From Nitrospirota bacterium (GTDB taxonomy: Bacteria > JACPQY01): a stretch of 16,430 nucleotides of DNA. The position numbers and the translations under genes were made by a program. Within the stretch, counting starts at the first letter, position 1; every line of letters starts with the position of its first letter. A model generated the notes under the pieces. The model ran no database searches, had not been told where the DNA came from, and was given only the letters and a program-made list of their open reading frames with translations. Positions 1 to 6,975 of the stretch are shown here, in pieces. The DNA lies in NCBI GenBank assembly GCA_016180645.1, contig JACPAV010000060.1:1-16430 (forward strand), read 5' to 3'.

Positions 1-747
1 CGTCAGGACGACCGTGAACGTGGCCGTGCCGCCCGCTTCGGTGGTGTTGCCGCTGATCGCGCTGACCGTGTAGCCGGACACGTCGTTGTCGTTGTTCGTC
101 ACCGCCACGTTGGGTGAGGGGGTTAGTCCGTTGTAGTTCGCGTCCGCGCTCGTCGAACCCGAGAAAACAATCGAGTAAGCAATATTGCCGTCCTGAACGG
201 CATCGTTCTGCCCGGTGACGGTGACGGTCTGAGGGGTGCTCCAATTGAGATTCGTGAACGTGAGGGAGGCCGGGCCGACCGTGCCCTCGGTCGTGTCGTT
301 CGACGTGTAGTTGACGGTGACATTCGCCGTCGGCTGGCTGTTGAGCATCACGGTAAAGGTTCCCGTGCCGCCCGCTTCGGTGGTGTTTCCGCTGATCGCG
401 CTAACTGTGTGGCCGGGCGTGTCGTTGTCGGTGTTCGTTACAGCCACATCCGCCGGGTCAAGACCGTTGTAGCTCGAATCGGTGCTCGTGGCGGCCGCGG
501 TGGTGATCGTGTAGGCCATGTTTCCGTCGGCCAGCGCGTCGTCCACGCCGGTCACTGTCACCGTCTGCGGCGTGTTCCAATCCAGGCTGGTGAAGGTGAG
601 GGAGGCGGGAGAGACTGTTCCCTCGGTTGCGTCCGAACTTGAAATCCCCACCGATGTGGCGGCCGTCGGCTGTGTGGTCAGAACGACGGCAAAAGTCGCC
701 GTTCCGCCCGCCTCGGTAGTGTTTCCGCTGATCGCGCCGACGGTGAT
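1..747 (-). repeat. Tandem Calx-beta-like domain repeats (two full, one cut by window edge)
   Basis: Each unit starts with a form of TVSAISGNTTEAGGT and ends with NTDND or NNDND. Unit starts on the minus strand are at 747, 411 and 72, giving periods of 112 and 113 codons. The DNA is also visibly similar: the segment encoding SGNTTEAGG recurs near 707, 371 and 32 with few changes, implying fairly recent duplication. Assignment to a Calx-beta-like fold is by recognition of the repeat style (TEGTVSPASLTFT, WNTPQTVTVTG) and was not tested by a profile search. Confidence 0.75.
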
Positions 748-3700
748 CCCTGCCGCTGCGATGGAAAAGTTCGCGTTCGACTCGTCGCTGGAAGTGTTCC
801 CGTAGGAGTCCGTCGCGATCAACTTCACACGCACCGTGCCGGAGGTGATTGCGGGCACCGTCCACGTGTAGGTGCTGTCGTTGGCTTCCCCGGTGGCGAT
901 CAGATTCGGATAGGAAGCGCCGCCGTCCGTGGAGTAGTAGAGCGAAATGGGGCCGGCGCCCAGATTCGGGTCGGTGATATCGGCGTTGGACCACGCGATA
1001 GCTCGTGTGGATCCCTGCGACCATGGTTCGGCCCCGTTCGGGGTAGTCAGCGTACCGGCGAGAATCGACGGGGCAGCGACATCATTCGTAAGAGCCGTGG
1101 GGGAGGATTGATTTCCGACCGCGTCCGTTGCCGTGATGTATAGGGAAGGGTTGGTATTGTCGCCGATGGCCGTGGCCCCAAAGGAGCCATCGGCCAATGA
1201 TGTGACGGTCGTGATGAGTGAGGTGAGGAGGCCATCGGAGTAGATCTTGACGGCGGAGTTGGCTTCGACGGCTCCGGCTGCTCCGCTGACGGTATCATTC
1301 GTGCCTGGCGTATTCTGGGTGATCGTGAGCTGGGCAGGCGCCGGCGCGGAAGGCGGTGTGGCGTCAACCGTCCATGTGAATGAGGCGGGTGATGCATCCG
1401 CGTTGCCCGCGGCGTCTTTCGCCCGGACGGAGAAAGTGTGCGAGGCGTCGGAGATCCCCGAGTACGCCTTTGGAGATGTGCAGGAGGCATATGCGGAGCC
1501 GTCCAGTTTGCACTCGAAGGTGGCCGTGTTTTCCGGACTCGTAAAGGTGAACGAAGCGGAGGTCTGGTTGGTGGGCGAGGAAGGTTGACCGCTGATGGAC
1601 GTTTCCGGGGCCGCGGTATCGAGCGTGACGGTTGCCGTCAGGCTTGAGGTGGCGTTCCCCAGGGAATCGCGGAACCGGACGTAGACGGTGCGGACACCAT
1701 CGGCGCCAGGCGCCAGGCTCCAGGTCTTGGAGGTGGAAAAGGGCTCGTAGGCTGAAAACGTCGCATCGTCGTTCGAAAACGCCATTTCCGCGGCGTCCGT
1801 GGCGGCGAGCGTCAAGGTGACTCCCAGGGTGCCGGTCACCGTCGCACCGCCGCTGATCGCCACCGTACCGCCCGCAGGTGCGCTGGTCTTCACGGTCCAT
1901 GCGTACGAGGCGGGCGTCGGATCGACGTTGCCGGCGGCGTCCGTGGATCGGACCGCGAACGCGTGTGAACCATCGGTTAGTGGCCCAGCGATCAAGTGGG
2001 AAGACGAGCAGGAGACGAACGCGGCGGAGTCGAGGGAACACTGGAACGCTGCAGACGGATCCGAGGAAGCGAAAGCAAACGCCGCGATTGTCTGATTGGT
2101 GAGCGCGGATGGTGTCGTCGAGATCGTCGTCTCCGGGGGCGCGGTGTCGACCGTCCATGTGTATGTGGCGGGCGTGAGATCCTTGTTGCCGGCCTTGTCG
2201 GTGGCGGAGACGGAGAGGGAGTTCGACCCTTCGACGGGGCTCAGGGCGAACGGGGAAGCGCAGGTCGCGGCAGGAGCGCCATTCAGAGAACAGGTAAAGG
2301 TACACCCCTCACCCCCGCCCTCTCCCGCAAGGGGAGAGGGGGAATTTTGGCAAGTGAAGCCAAAGGTGGCGGCGGAGGAATTGGTCAGTGCGGGCGGCGT
2401 GGACGCCGCCCCTACGAAGAGCGTGTCCGGCGGCGCGGTATCCACCGTCCACGCGAACGTCGCCGGCGTCTGATCCTTATTGCCGGCCTTATCGACAGCC
2501 GACACGGAAAACTTTTGGGATCCATCCTTCGACAAGCTCAGGACGAGCGGGGAAGCGCATGCCGCCGCGGCTTCCGCGTTGAGTTGGCACATGAAAGATG
2601 AATCGGGTTCGGTACTCGCGAACGTGAACGTGGCGGAGGTCTGGTTCGTCAGGAGGGCGGGCAAGCCCGCCCCTACCAGCGTCGTATCCGGCGGAATCGA
2701 GTCCTTGAGGGCCAGCTTGAACTTGACTTCGAGGGGGGTTGGGTCGGAATTGCCCAGCACATCGGAGGCCTTCACAAGAAGGGTGTGGTCTCCGTCTTCG
2801 GATGGCGGCATGTAGGCCGCCGGACACGAGGCGTAGTCGCCTCCATCAAGGGCGCAACGATAGGTGCAGGCAACCTTGGAGCAGTCGAACACGAAAACGT
2901 CAGACGCACCGGTCACCGCGCAGAGCGTTCCGGCTCCGCCGGCGCAGGGCTTCGTCTTGAGGATCGTGTCCGGCGAGGTCAGATCCACTTCCTTCAGTTT
3001 GAGCTTGAAATCCTGGGGAGGCTTCACGCCCGCCACTTCAAAATCCTGCCTCACTTTCGTTTCGAGCTGAACGCTCAGGGTCTCGAATGCCGCCTTCACC
3101 TGCTCGGTGGTAGGCTTGCTATCCGAGTTGGCTGCACCGGCGATGGCTTGTTGAAGGATGGACTGGGCGGTAGCCGCTGATCCGCCGCTCGAAGGGGACG
3201 AAGCGGCGACGGCCGAGGCAATTTCCGTTAGAGTGGAAATACCGTCCCCGTCAAGATCCGGGAGTTCCACCTGGTTCACGTCCAGAGGGGTATCCTTGAT
3301 TTCGAGTGTCAGGACAGGTCCCACTCCCGCCCCGGAAGGACCGGCCTCGGACTTCTGCACTTTCACTTCGATCGTCGTGGTGACCTTCACGTATTCGACT
3401 TCCTGGTGCCCGCGGGAACGGACGCGCGTGCTGATTTGATTCTGGCCATCCTGGGCGGATTTCTTGGGAAGATTGAACGAAATCTCAAACACAAAGGCCG
3501 TCTCGCCCTCACCCGCAGATTCGTCGCGTTTGGGCGCCCCTCGAACACCTCCGCGGACGCCGCCGCGGACACCGCCCTGCTCGGCGCCTCGGATTCCCCC
3601 GCGGACGCCACCCTGCTCCGCTCCGCGCACGCCCCCCCGAACGCCGCCGCGGATACCTTCCGCCACCATCTCGCCGTTCATGTACACGTCGGCCACCACT

Positions 3701-4017
3701 TCATCCCCCGCCTTCCCCTGAATGCCGTTCAGCATGGCGGCGATTTCGGGTGAGAGCGGGATATTCATGTCCATGGGGACGACATCTTTCTTGGCCTGTG
3801 GGAGTTCGAGGTTGCGAACGCAGGAACCGAGAGTGGTGAGGAGCAAGCCGTGAGCCGTAAGCAGCAGGGCAAGAATCGTGAACCGTGAGGAGCAGAGCGA
3901 GAGGCGAGAGGAGGGAGGCGAGAGGCGAGAGAAGAGGGAACAGCCCCGGAGCAGACGACGGGGTGAAGAAAAAAGCACGCGCGAGACTTGCCGCAAACTC
4001 AGCCCTGCAAACGACAT
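1..4017 (-). CDS. Giant multidomain surface lipoprotein with Ig-like and Calx-beta-like repeats (partial, 3' end outside window)
   Basis: One open frame runs from the ATG at 4017 to the window edge (1339 codons, no stop). Seen: a long basic/serine-rich N-terminus, then a hydrophobic stretch (FTILALLL...) ending in lipobox LGSC, with the lipidated Cys about residue 66. A small beta-type region follows, then ten tetrapeptides of type G[VI]RG/AEQG (121-160) and a calcium-loop-like motif DLDGDGISTLTE (254-265). Next come Cys-containing Ig-like modules with the signature DxAGNxDxTPAxxxWTVDTxPP (about 355-890), two other beta-sandwich-like modules (about 891-1090), and Calx-beta-like repeats of 112-113 residues from 1091. 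The family inference is an outer-membrane-anchored, surface-exposed adhesin or matrix protein; no enzymatic motif was seen. The start at 4017 is supported by a promoter placed so that transcription would begin at about the ATG (leaderless). The 46-residue n-region is unusually long and is encoded by heptamer repeats. Exact function unknown. Confidence 0.85.
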   Translation of the reverse strand, partial: MSFAGLSLRQVSRVLFSSPRRLLRGCSLFSRLSPPSSRLSLCSSRFTILALLLTAHGLLLTTLGSCVRNLELPQAKKDVVPMDMNIPLSPEIAAMLNGIQGKAGDEVVADVYMNGEMVAEGIRGGVRGGVRGAEQGGVRGGIRGAEQGGVRGGVRGGVRGAPKRDESAGEGETAFVFEISFNLPKKSAQDGQNQISTRVRSRGHQEVEYVKVTTTIEVKVQKSEAGPSGAGVGPVLTLEIKDTPLDVNQVELPDLDGDGISTLTEIASAVAASSPSSGGSAATAQSILQQAIAGAANSDSKPTTEQVKAAFETLSVQLETKVRQDFEVAGVKPPQDFKLKLKEVDLTSPDTILKTKPCAGGAGTLCAVTGASDVFVFDCSKVACTYRCALDGGDYASCPAAYMPPSEDGDHTLLVKASDVLGNSDPTPLEVKFKLALKDSIPPDTTLVGAGLPALLTNQTSATFTFASTEPDSSFMCQLNAEAAAACASPLVLSLSKDGSQKFSVSAVDKAGNKDQTPATFAWTVDTAPPDTLFVGAASTPPALTNSSAATFGFTCQNSPSPLAGEGGGEGCTFTCSLNGAPAATCASPFALSPVEGSNSLSVSATDKAGNKDLTPATYTWTVDTAPPETTISTTPSALTNQTIAAFAFASSDPSAAFQCSLDSAAFVSCSSSHLIAGPLTDGSHAFAVRSTDAAGNVDPTPASYAWTVKTSAPAGGTVAISGGATVTGTLGVTLTLAATDAAEMAFSNDDATFSAYEPFSTSKTWSLAPGADGVRTVYVRFRDSLGNATSSLTATVTLDTAAPETSISGQPSSPTNQTSASFTFTSPENTATFECKLDGSAYASCTSPKAYSGISDASHTFSVRAKDAAGNADASPASFTWTVDATPPSAPAPAQLTITQNTPGTNDTVSGAAGAVEANSAVKIYSDGLLTSLITTVTSLADGSFGATAIGDNTNPSLYITATDAVGNQSSPTALTNDVAAPSILAGTLTTPNGAEPWSQGSTRAIAWSNADITDPNLGAGPISLYYSTDGGASYPNLIATGEANDSTYTWTVPAITSGTVRVKLIATDSYGNTSSDESNANFSIAAAGITVGAISGNTTEAGGTATFAVVLTTQPTAATSVGISSSDATEGTVSPASLTFTSLDWNTPQTVTVTGVDDALADGNMAYTITTAAATSTDSSYNGLDPADVAVTNTDNDTPGHTVSAISGNTTEAGGTGTFTVMLNSQPTANVTVNYTSNDTTEGTVGPASLTFTNLNWSTPQTVTVTGQNDAVQDGNIAYSIVFSGSTSADANYNGLTPSPNVAVTNNDNDVSGYTVSAISGNTTEAGGTATFTVVLT
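2227..2255. repeat. Short interspersed repeat element, CTTCGACGGGGCTCAGG type, in frame in module B
   Basis: The plus strand reads CTTCGACGGGGCTCAGGGCG here. It resembles the element at 2526-2552 (CTTCGACAAGCTCAGGACG). Read on the minus strand it encodes SPFALSPVEGS, which occupies the loop after the second cysteine of Ig-like module B. I recognise this as a widespread interspersed short repeat of proteobacterial and metagenome-derived genomes; the family name was not checked. Confidence 0.6.
2305..2342. repeat. REP-like palindromic element inserted in frame in module B
   Basis: A 9-bp perfect stem, CCCTCTCCC (2318-2326) and GGGAGAGGG (2332-2340), with loop GCAAG, is preceded by CCCCTCACCCCCG. 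On the minus strand it encodes SPSPLAGEGGGEG, a peptide typical of such elements when they land in genes. Compared with modules A and C it adds about eleven residues between the first beta strand and the first module cysteine, so it looks like a tolerated in-frame insertion. Confidence 0.75.
2390..2416. repeat. Hairpin element (GGGCGGCGT/ACGCCGCCC) in frame at the module B linker
   Basis: Arms 2392-2400 and 2403-2411 are perfect 9-bp complements with a 2-nt loop, followed by CCTACG. The minus strand encodes VGAASTPPAL in the linker between PPDTL and LTN of module B. The linker is two residues longer than in module C, which lacks the element. Confidence 0.65.
2526..2552. repeat. Short interspersed repeat element, CTTCGACAAGCTCAGGACG type, in frame in module A
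   Basis: The plus strand has CTTCGACAAGCTCAGGACG followed by AGCGGGG. The minus strand encodes SPLVLSLSKDGS, in the loop after the second cysteine of Ig-like module A, the same position as the related element in module B. Module length here equals that of the element-free copy at residue 803, so the element replaced rather than lengthened the loop. Confidence 0.65.
2655..2676. repeat. Hairpin element (GGGCGGGC/GCCCGCCC) in frame at the module A linker
   Basis: An 8-bp perfect stem (2655-2662 with 2665-2672, loop AA) is followed by CTAC. The minus strand encodes VGAGLPALL between PPDTT and TNQT of module A, the same linker position as the 2390-2416 hairpin in module B, again with two extra residues relative to module C. 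Confidence 0.65.
3538..3657 (-). repeat. Tetrapeptide tract (G[VI]RG with AEQG spacers) in the giant lipoprotein
   Basis: Residues 121-160 are ten tetrapeptides in the order GIRG, GVRG, GVRG, AEQG, GVRG, GIRG, AEQG, GVRG, GVRG, GVRG. The 12-bp DNA units vary at synonymous sites (for example Arg as CGC, CGG and CGA). The same tract type is present in the lipoprotein at 5711. Function unknown. Confidence 0.85.
3836..3931. repeat. Degenerate heptamer tandem repeat within the signal-peptide coding region
   Basis: On the plus strand, eight 7-bp units run from 3836 to 3891 (GTGAGGA, GCAAGCC, GTGAGCC, GTAAGCA, GCAGGGC, AAGAATC, GTGAACC, GTGAGGA). After a 5-nt break, five units run from 3897 to 3931 (GCGAGAG four times and GAGGGAG once). 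On the minus strand they encode residues about 29-61 of the giant lipoprotein, including most of its hydrophobic signal segment. Confidence 0.8.
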
Positions 4018-4023
4018 GCGACG

Positions 4024-4052
4024 TTTCTAGCAACCACGCAACGTGATGTCAA
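4024..4052 (-). promoter_or_regulatory. Sigma70-type promoter of the giant lipoprotein gene, probably leaderless
   Basis: On the minus strand there is a perfect -35 TTGACA (4052-4047), a 17-nt spacer and a -10-like TAGAAA (4029-4024, 4 of 6 matches). Six nucleotides separate the -10 from the ATG at 4017, so the expected start of transcription coincides with the A of the start codon and no ribosome-binding site is possible. Confidence 0.6.
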
Positions 4053-4080
4053 GTTGTTTCTCAATTTTTTCCAGTAGAAA

Positions 4081-4096
4081 TGTGATGTACGTCACA
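4081..4096. promoter_or_regulatory. CRP/FNR-family operator-like palindrome
   Basis: The sequence TGTGATGTACGTCACA matches the CRP consensus TGTGA-N6-TCACA in all ten conserved positions and is preceded by AAA. Its centre (4088.5) is 71.5 bp upstream of the inferred transcription start at 4017, a helical phase at which CRP-type activators act. It could instead, or also, serve the plus-strand NADH dehydrogenase gene. The regulator itself is not in the window. Confidence 0.6.
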
Positions 4097-4276
4097 ATCG
4101 TGATTATTCTCGTATTTGCAGGGATTTGGGCGGTCAACATTCGGTGGGCGGAGTCAGTACGAGCATTCGAAGTTGAAGTTGGACTTGAATATTTGTCCCC
4201 CACCAGGGAATCGATCCTGTGTCTTGGCCCAAGGGCTGGGTTTGCCGAAGGCGCCCGGCTGCGCTAAAAGTCGGCT

Positions 4277-5647
4277 GTGCCAGCCGTGAAAAGTTCCATC
4301 CCCAGCGTTGTCATCGTGGGAGCCGGGTTCGGAGGGCTCTGGGCCAGTGGTCGTCTGAAAAGTGCTGCACTGCAGGTGACGATTTTGGACCGCCAGAACT
4401 ACCACACGTTCTTCCCCCTCCTCTACCAGGTGGCGGCAGCCGAAATTGAGCCGGAGGAAATCGCTTACCCCGTGCGCAGCATCCGCCAGAAAACTTCGCA
4501 CGCCCGTTTTTTCGTGGCGGAGGTGCGCCGGATCGATCTTCAGGCGAGACGGATCCTGACCGACGGCCCCGAGCTTCCCTACGACTACCTGATTCTCGCG
4601 CCGGGGAGCGTGCCCCATTTTTTCGGAGTGCCGGGCGCGGCGGATTTCGCCTTCCCCCTGCGAACGATGGATGACGGCATCGAGCTGCGGAATCACATCC
4701 TGAGCTGCTTCGAGCGCGCCGTCCCGATTGGTGGCATCCAGCCAGTCGCGGGGCGGCTGGGCCATCCTAGCGCCGTTCGTGAACCGGATCCCGCCGAGAG
4801 CCGATCTCTGCTTACGTTTGCCATTGTGGGCGGAGGCCCCACGGGTGTCGAATTCGCAGGGGCCCTCGCGGAACTCATTCACGGACCGTTCCGCACAGAT
4901 TACCCCTCCATCCAGGATGGTGATCCGCACGTCCTTCTCCTCGAGGCGGCGAACGGCCTCCTTCCGGGACAGCCGGCGAACTTGGCCCGATACGCAGCCG
5001 ACCGGCTTCGCTCCCGGGGAGTGGCCGTGCGGCTCGGGGCCGTCGTCAGCAAAATTGACGAGAGGGGTGTGGGTCTCAAGGACGGTAGCTTTGTTCCGAG
5101 CCGAACGGTGGTGTGGACCGCCGGGGTATCGGGTCCACCCGCCTTGGAGCAATGGGGGCTTCCGATGGCGAAGGGCGGGCGGGTCGCCGTTCGGCCAACC
5201 CTCCAGGTCCCGGACCATCCGGAAGTGTACGTGGTGGGCGACTGCGCCCACGTGGAGCACGAAGGCCGTCCCCTTCCCGGAGTTGCACCGGTGGCTATGC
5301 AGGAAGGCGAGTGGGCTGCAGAGAATATCCGGAGGCAGATCGCCGGAGAGGATCCTGTCCCATTCATGTATAGGGATCTCGGCACGATGGCGGTGATCGG
5401 CCGCAACGCGGCTGTGGCTCGCATCGGAAAGCGTTCATTCACCGGCTTTACCGCCTGGGTCATGTGGCTCGTGGTCCACTTGATGAGGCTGATCGGATTT
5501 CGGAACCGTCTCGTTGTCTTGTCGAGCTGGGCATGGGATTATTTCTTCTTTGACCGAGTTGTTCGCTTGATCCTTCCGTCAACGCACCGAAGGGACTCCG
5601 CGCGAGCGTTCAAACCGGGATCACCCGGAGGGGCGCAAGAAACGTAG
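4277..5647 (+). CDS. ndh: Type II NADH dehydrogenase (NADH:quinone oxidoreductase, FAD-dependent)
   Basis: The family transfers electrons from NADH to the quinone pool at the inner face of the cytoplasmic membrane without pumping protons. Seen: FAD-binding GAGFGG (15-20) with the following NYHTFFPLLYQVA motif (41-53) typical of NDH-2, the LAPGS segment (108-111), the second Rossmann motif VGGGPTGVEFAGALAEL (184-200) for NADH, GDCAH (321-325) contacting FAD, and VAMQEGEWAAENI (339-351). The C-terminal 390-435 segment is rich in aromatic and hydrophobic residues with basic residues, the usual membrane anchor. Length 456 aa is normal. Residues about 150-177 look like a small extra loop before the second Rossmann fold. 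The start is GTG with no clear Shine-Dalgarno; GTG at 4286 is an alternative. It lies 63 bp before the next lipoprotein gene, so cotranscription is possible. Confidence 0.93.
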   Translation: MPAVKSSIPSVVIVGAGFGGLWASGRLKSAALQVTILDRQNYHTFFPLLYQVAAAEIEPEEIAYPVRSIRQKTSHARFFVAEVRRIDLQARRILTDGPELPYDYLILAPGSVPHFFGVPGAADFAFPLRTMDDGIELRNHILSCFERAVPIGGIQPVAGRLGHPSAVREPDPAESRSLLTFAIVGGGPTGVEFAGALAELIHGPFRTDYPSIQDGDPHVLLLEAANGLLPGQPANLARYAADRLRSRGVAVRLGAVVSKIDERGVGLKDGSFVPSRTVVWTAGVSGPPALEQWGLPMAKGGRVAVRPTLQVPDHPEVYVVGDCAHVEHEGRPLPGVAPVAMQEGEWAAENIRRQIAGEDPVPFMYRDLGTMAVIGRNAAVARIGKRSFTGFTAWVMWLVVHLMRLIGFRNRLVVLSSWAWDYFFFDRVVRLILPSTHRRDSARAFKPGSPGGAQET

Positions 5648-5710
5648 GGGGCCGTGCCACGATTTTGCATCGCGGGCCCGTCGTGGTACATTTGGACGCG
5701 GGAGGTCACC

Positions 5711-6778
5711 ATGAGATTCCATGCAGCCGTGTCCCTGCTCGCTTTCGTCATCCTCACAGCCGCGTGCGCGAGCGATTCCACACCGCCGAAACAGAAGGAA
5801 TTGAGCCTCGATGTGCCGGTCCTCTCTCAAACCGCAGTGGCCTTGGAAGGCATGGGCGAGCTGGAGGCCACACTCGCCGTAGATGGACAGAACCTGTCGG
5901 GAGTTCGCGGCGGGGTTCGAGGCGGAGTTCGTGGAGGCGTGAGGGGAGGGGTCCGAGGCATCGGGACGCGTGACGCGGGGCGCGAGACGCAGGCAAGAGG
6001 GGGACCGGCGTCCGGTGCCTTGCGATCAGCGCAATCTTCGGAGTTCCCGGTTTACAATGTGACCTACACGTTCGAATCCATTCCCGAGAGTCTGGCGAGC
6101 GGCTCGCATCGTCTGCATCCGATCTTCGTTCGGGCCACCGATCCGGTGGGAGAGGAGCGCGGGCTCTGTTGGTTTGAGTTTGACAAGGAGCTGTCGTCCG
6201 ACGGGGCGCTCGTGGATCCCCTGATCGATCCGAACAGCGAGCTGTTCGGGATCCCCGACGACGACCAGGACGGTGTGTCCAACCTGGTCGAGCTGGCGAT
6301 CGGGAGCGATCCGACGAATGCATCGGCCCGCCCCTCCGCCGATGAGATCAGGGCGAAAGGATTCGACGCGACGCCGCCGGAGACCACGATCACAAGCTGC
6401 ACGGCAGCCTCTGGGGGTGGTCGGACTGTGGAGTTTTCATGCTCGGAGCTGTGCGCCGATGCGACCAAAGAAGGCGACCTGATCGGCTCATCGTCCCTGG
6501 CCGCGATGGCCCGGGACGACGCAAGGAACGCAGCTCAGGATGAGCTGCAGCATACGTCGCAACCGACGCTCGCCTGTGCGGTCACCGCCCAGATCGCCCA
6601 GTGCGGCTTCCGATGCAAAGTGGACGGCCCGTCAGGGGAAGGGAGAGTGGAGGTTTGCCGTAGCGGCTTCGTCGCAAAATCTTCGGGGGCCGGGAAATAC
6701 ACTTTCAGCGTGCGGGCTCTCGACGGCTTTGGGAATGCCGACACGACTCCGGCCACATGTGAGTGGAACGAACCATAA
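5711..6778 (+). CDS. Lipoprotein with GVRG repeats and TSP3/EF-hand-like motif; short relative of the giant lipoprotein
   Basis: ATG 5711 was chosen because GGAGG lies 5 nt upstream and a signal peptide follows directly (MRFHAAVSLLAFVILTAAC, lipid Cys at 19). A beta-rich segment resembles the N-terminus of the giant lipoprotein (LDVPVLS against MDMNIPLS; AVDGQNLSGVRGG against YMNGEMVAEGIRGG). It is followed by five GVRG units (64-83), a linker, a second beta region, then the loop DDDQDGVSNLVELAIGSDP (183-201) of the thrombospondin type 3/dockerin style. One Cys-rich Ig-like module begins at PPETTITSC (222) and ends with YTFSVRALDGFGNADTTPA. The overall order therefore matches the giant lipoprotein in reduced form. 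An outer-membrane location is inferred; the role is unknown. A longer start at 5654 is possible but would hide the signal peptide. Confidence 0.82.
   Translation: MRFHAAVSLLAFVILTAACASDSTPPKQKELSLDVPVLSQTAVALEGMGELEATLAVDGQNLSGVRGGVRGGVRGGVRGGVRGIGTRDAGRETQARGGPASGALRSAQSSEFPVYNVTYTFESIPESLASGSHRLHPIFVRATDPVGEERGLCWFEFDKELSSDGALVDPLIDPNSELFGIPDDDQDGVSNLVELAIGSDPTNASARPSADEIRAKGFDATPPETTITSCTAASGGGRTVEFSCSELCADATKEGDLIGSSSLAAMARDDARNAAQDELQHTSQPTLACAVTAQIAQCGFRCKVDGPSGEGRVEVCRSGFVAKSSGAGKYTFSVRALDGFGNADTTPATCEWNEP
5900..5959 (+). repeat. (GVRG)5 tetrapeptide tract
   Basis: Five exact GVRG units occupy residues 64-83. Their Arg codons are CGC, CGA, CGT, AGG and CGA, and their Val codons are GTT, GTT, GTT, GTG and GTC, so the peptide is identical while the DNA has diverged. 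This argues for selection on the protein sequence. Confidence 0.9.
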
Positions 6779-6906
6779 TCCTCTCGCATCTTGGGGCTGA
6801 ATGCCCCCATCTCCGGGCAAAAAAGTCCGAATTCGCGCCCTCCAAGGCCCCATCACACCCCTGAAAAGTGATTTGGCACACATTTGCTAGGAGGAAGGCT
6901 AAGTAC

Positions 6907-6975
6907 ATGAACGCATACCGTACAAGAACCAATGGGAGGGTTCTTTGCCCTCCTTCAGAAAGGGGTGAGTCATGA
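6907..6975 (+). CDS. Possible 22-codon leader ORF overlapping the start of the next lipoprotein gene
   Basis: An ATG at 6907 is preceded by AGGAGG (6889-6894, spacing 12 nt) and encodes MNAYRTRTNGRVLCPPSERGES. Its TGA stop (6973-6975) overlaps the ATG of the 825-aa lipoprotein in the form ATGA. A small hairpin (GGAGGG with CCCTCC) lies within it. This arrangement suggests translational coupling or a leader peptide, but the ORF is short, the spacing long, and the downstream gene has its own purine-rich AGAAAGGGG site, so it may be plain 5' untranslated RNA. Confidence 0.3.
   Translation: MNAYRTRTNGRVLCPPSERGES

Larger units (their letters stand above)
1882..2694 (-). repeat. Three consecutive Ig-like modules (A, B, C) of the giant lipoprotein
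   Basis: Modules start at PPDTT (residue 442), PPDTL (529) and PPETT (627), with a further copy at APETS (about 803). The shared core is: PPxTxI, then LTNQT, two cysteines about 14 residues apart, then DxAGNxDxTPA and WTVDT. Modules A and B contain short repetitive DNA elements at matching places (listed separately); module C and the copy at 803 do not, so they serve as an internal reference. Confidence 0.75.

Noticed and set aside
4043-4267. A 74-codon plus-strand frame with a hydrophobic segment (MYVTIVIILVFAGIWAV) in the gap before the NADH dehydrogenase gene
   Set aside because: No ribosome-binding site; it overlaps the promoter and CRP-type site of the divergent gene, and its tail is compositionally unlike a protein. 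The hydrophobic look comes from AT-rich promoter DNA.
4154-5260. Minus-strand open frame (368 codons) antisense to the NADH dehydrogenase gene
   Set aside because: The NADH dehydrogenase motifs on the plus strand are unambiguous, and no domain was seen in the antisense frame.
6793-6807. Hairpin GGGGC-TGAAT-GCCCC after the short lipoprotein gene as a terminator
   Set aside because: Only a 5-bp stem with no following T tract, so not supportable as an intrinsic terminator.
6873-6889. Sigma54-like promoter TTGGCACACATTTGCTA upstream of the 825-aa lipoprotein gene
   Set aside because: The GG and GC elements are 9 nt apart instead of the required 10, and no enhancer-binding-protein site is evident. 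One base off usually abolishes sigma54 recognition.
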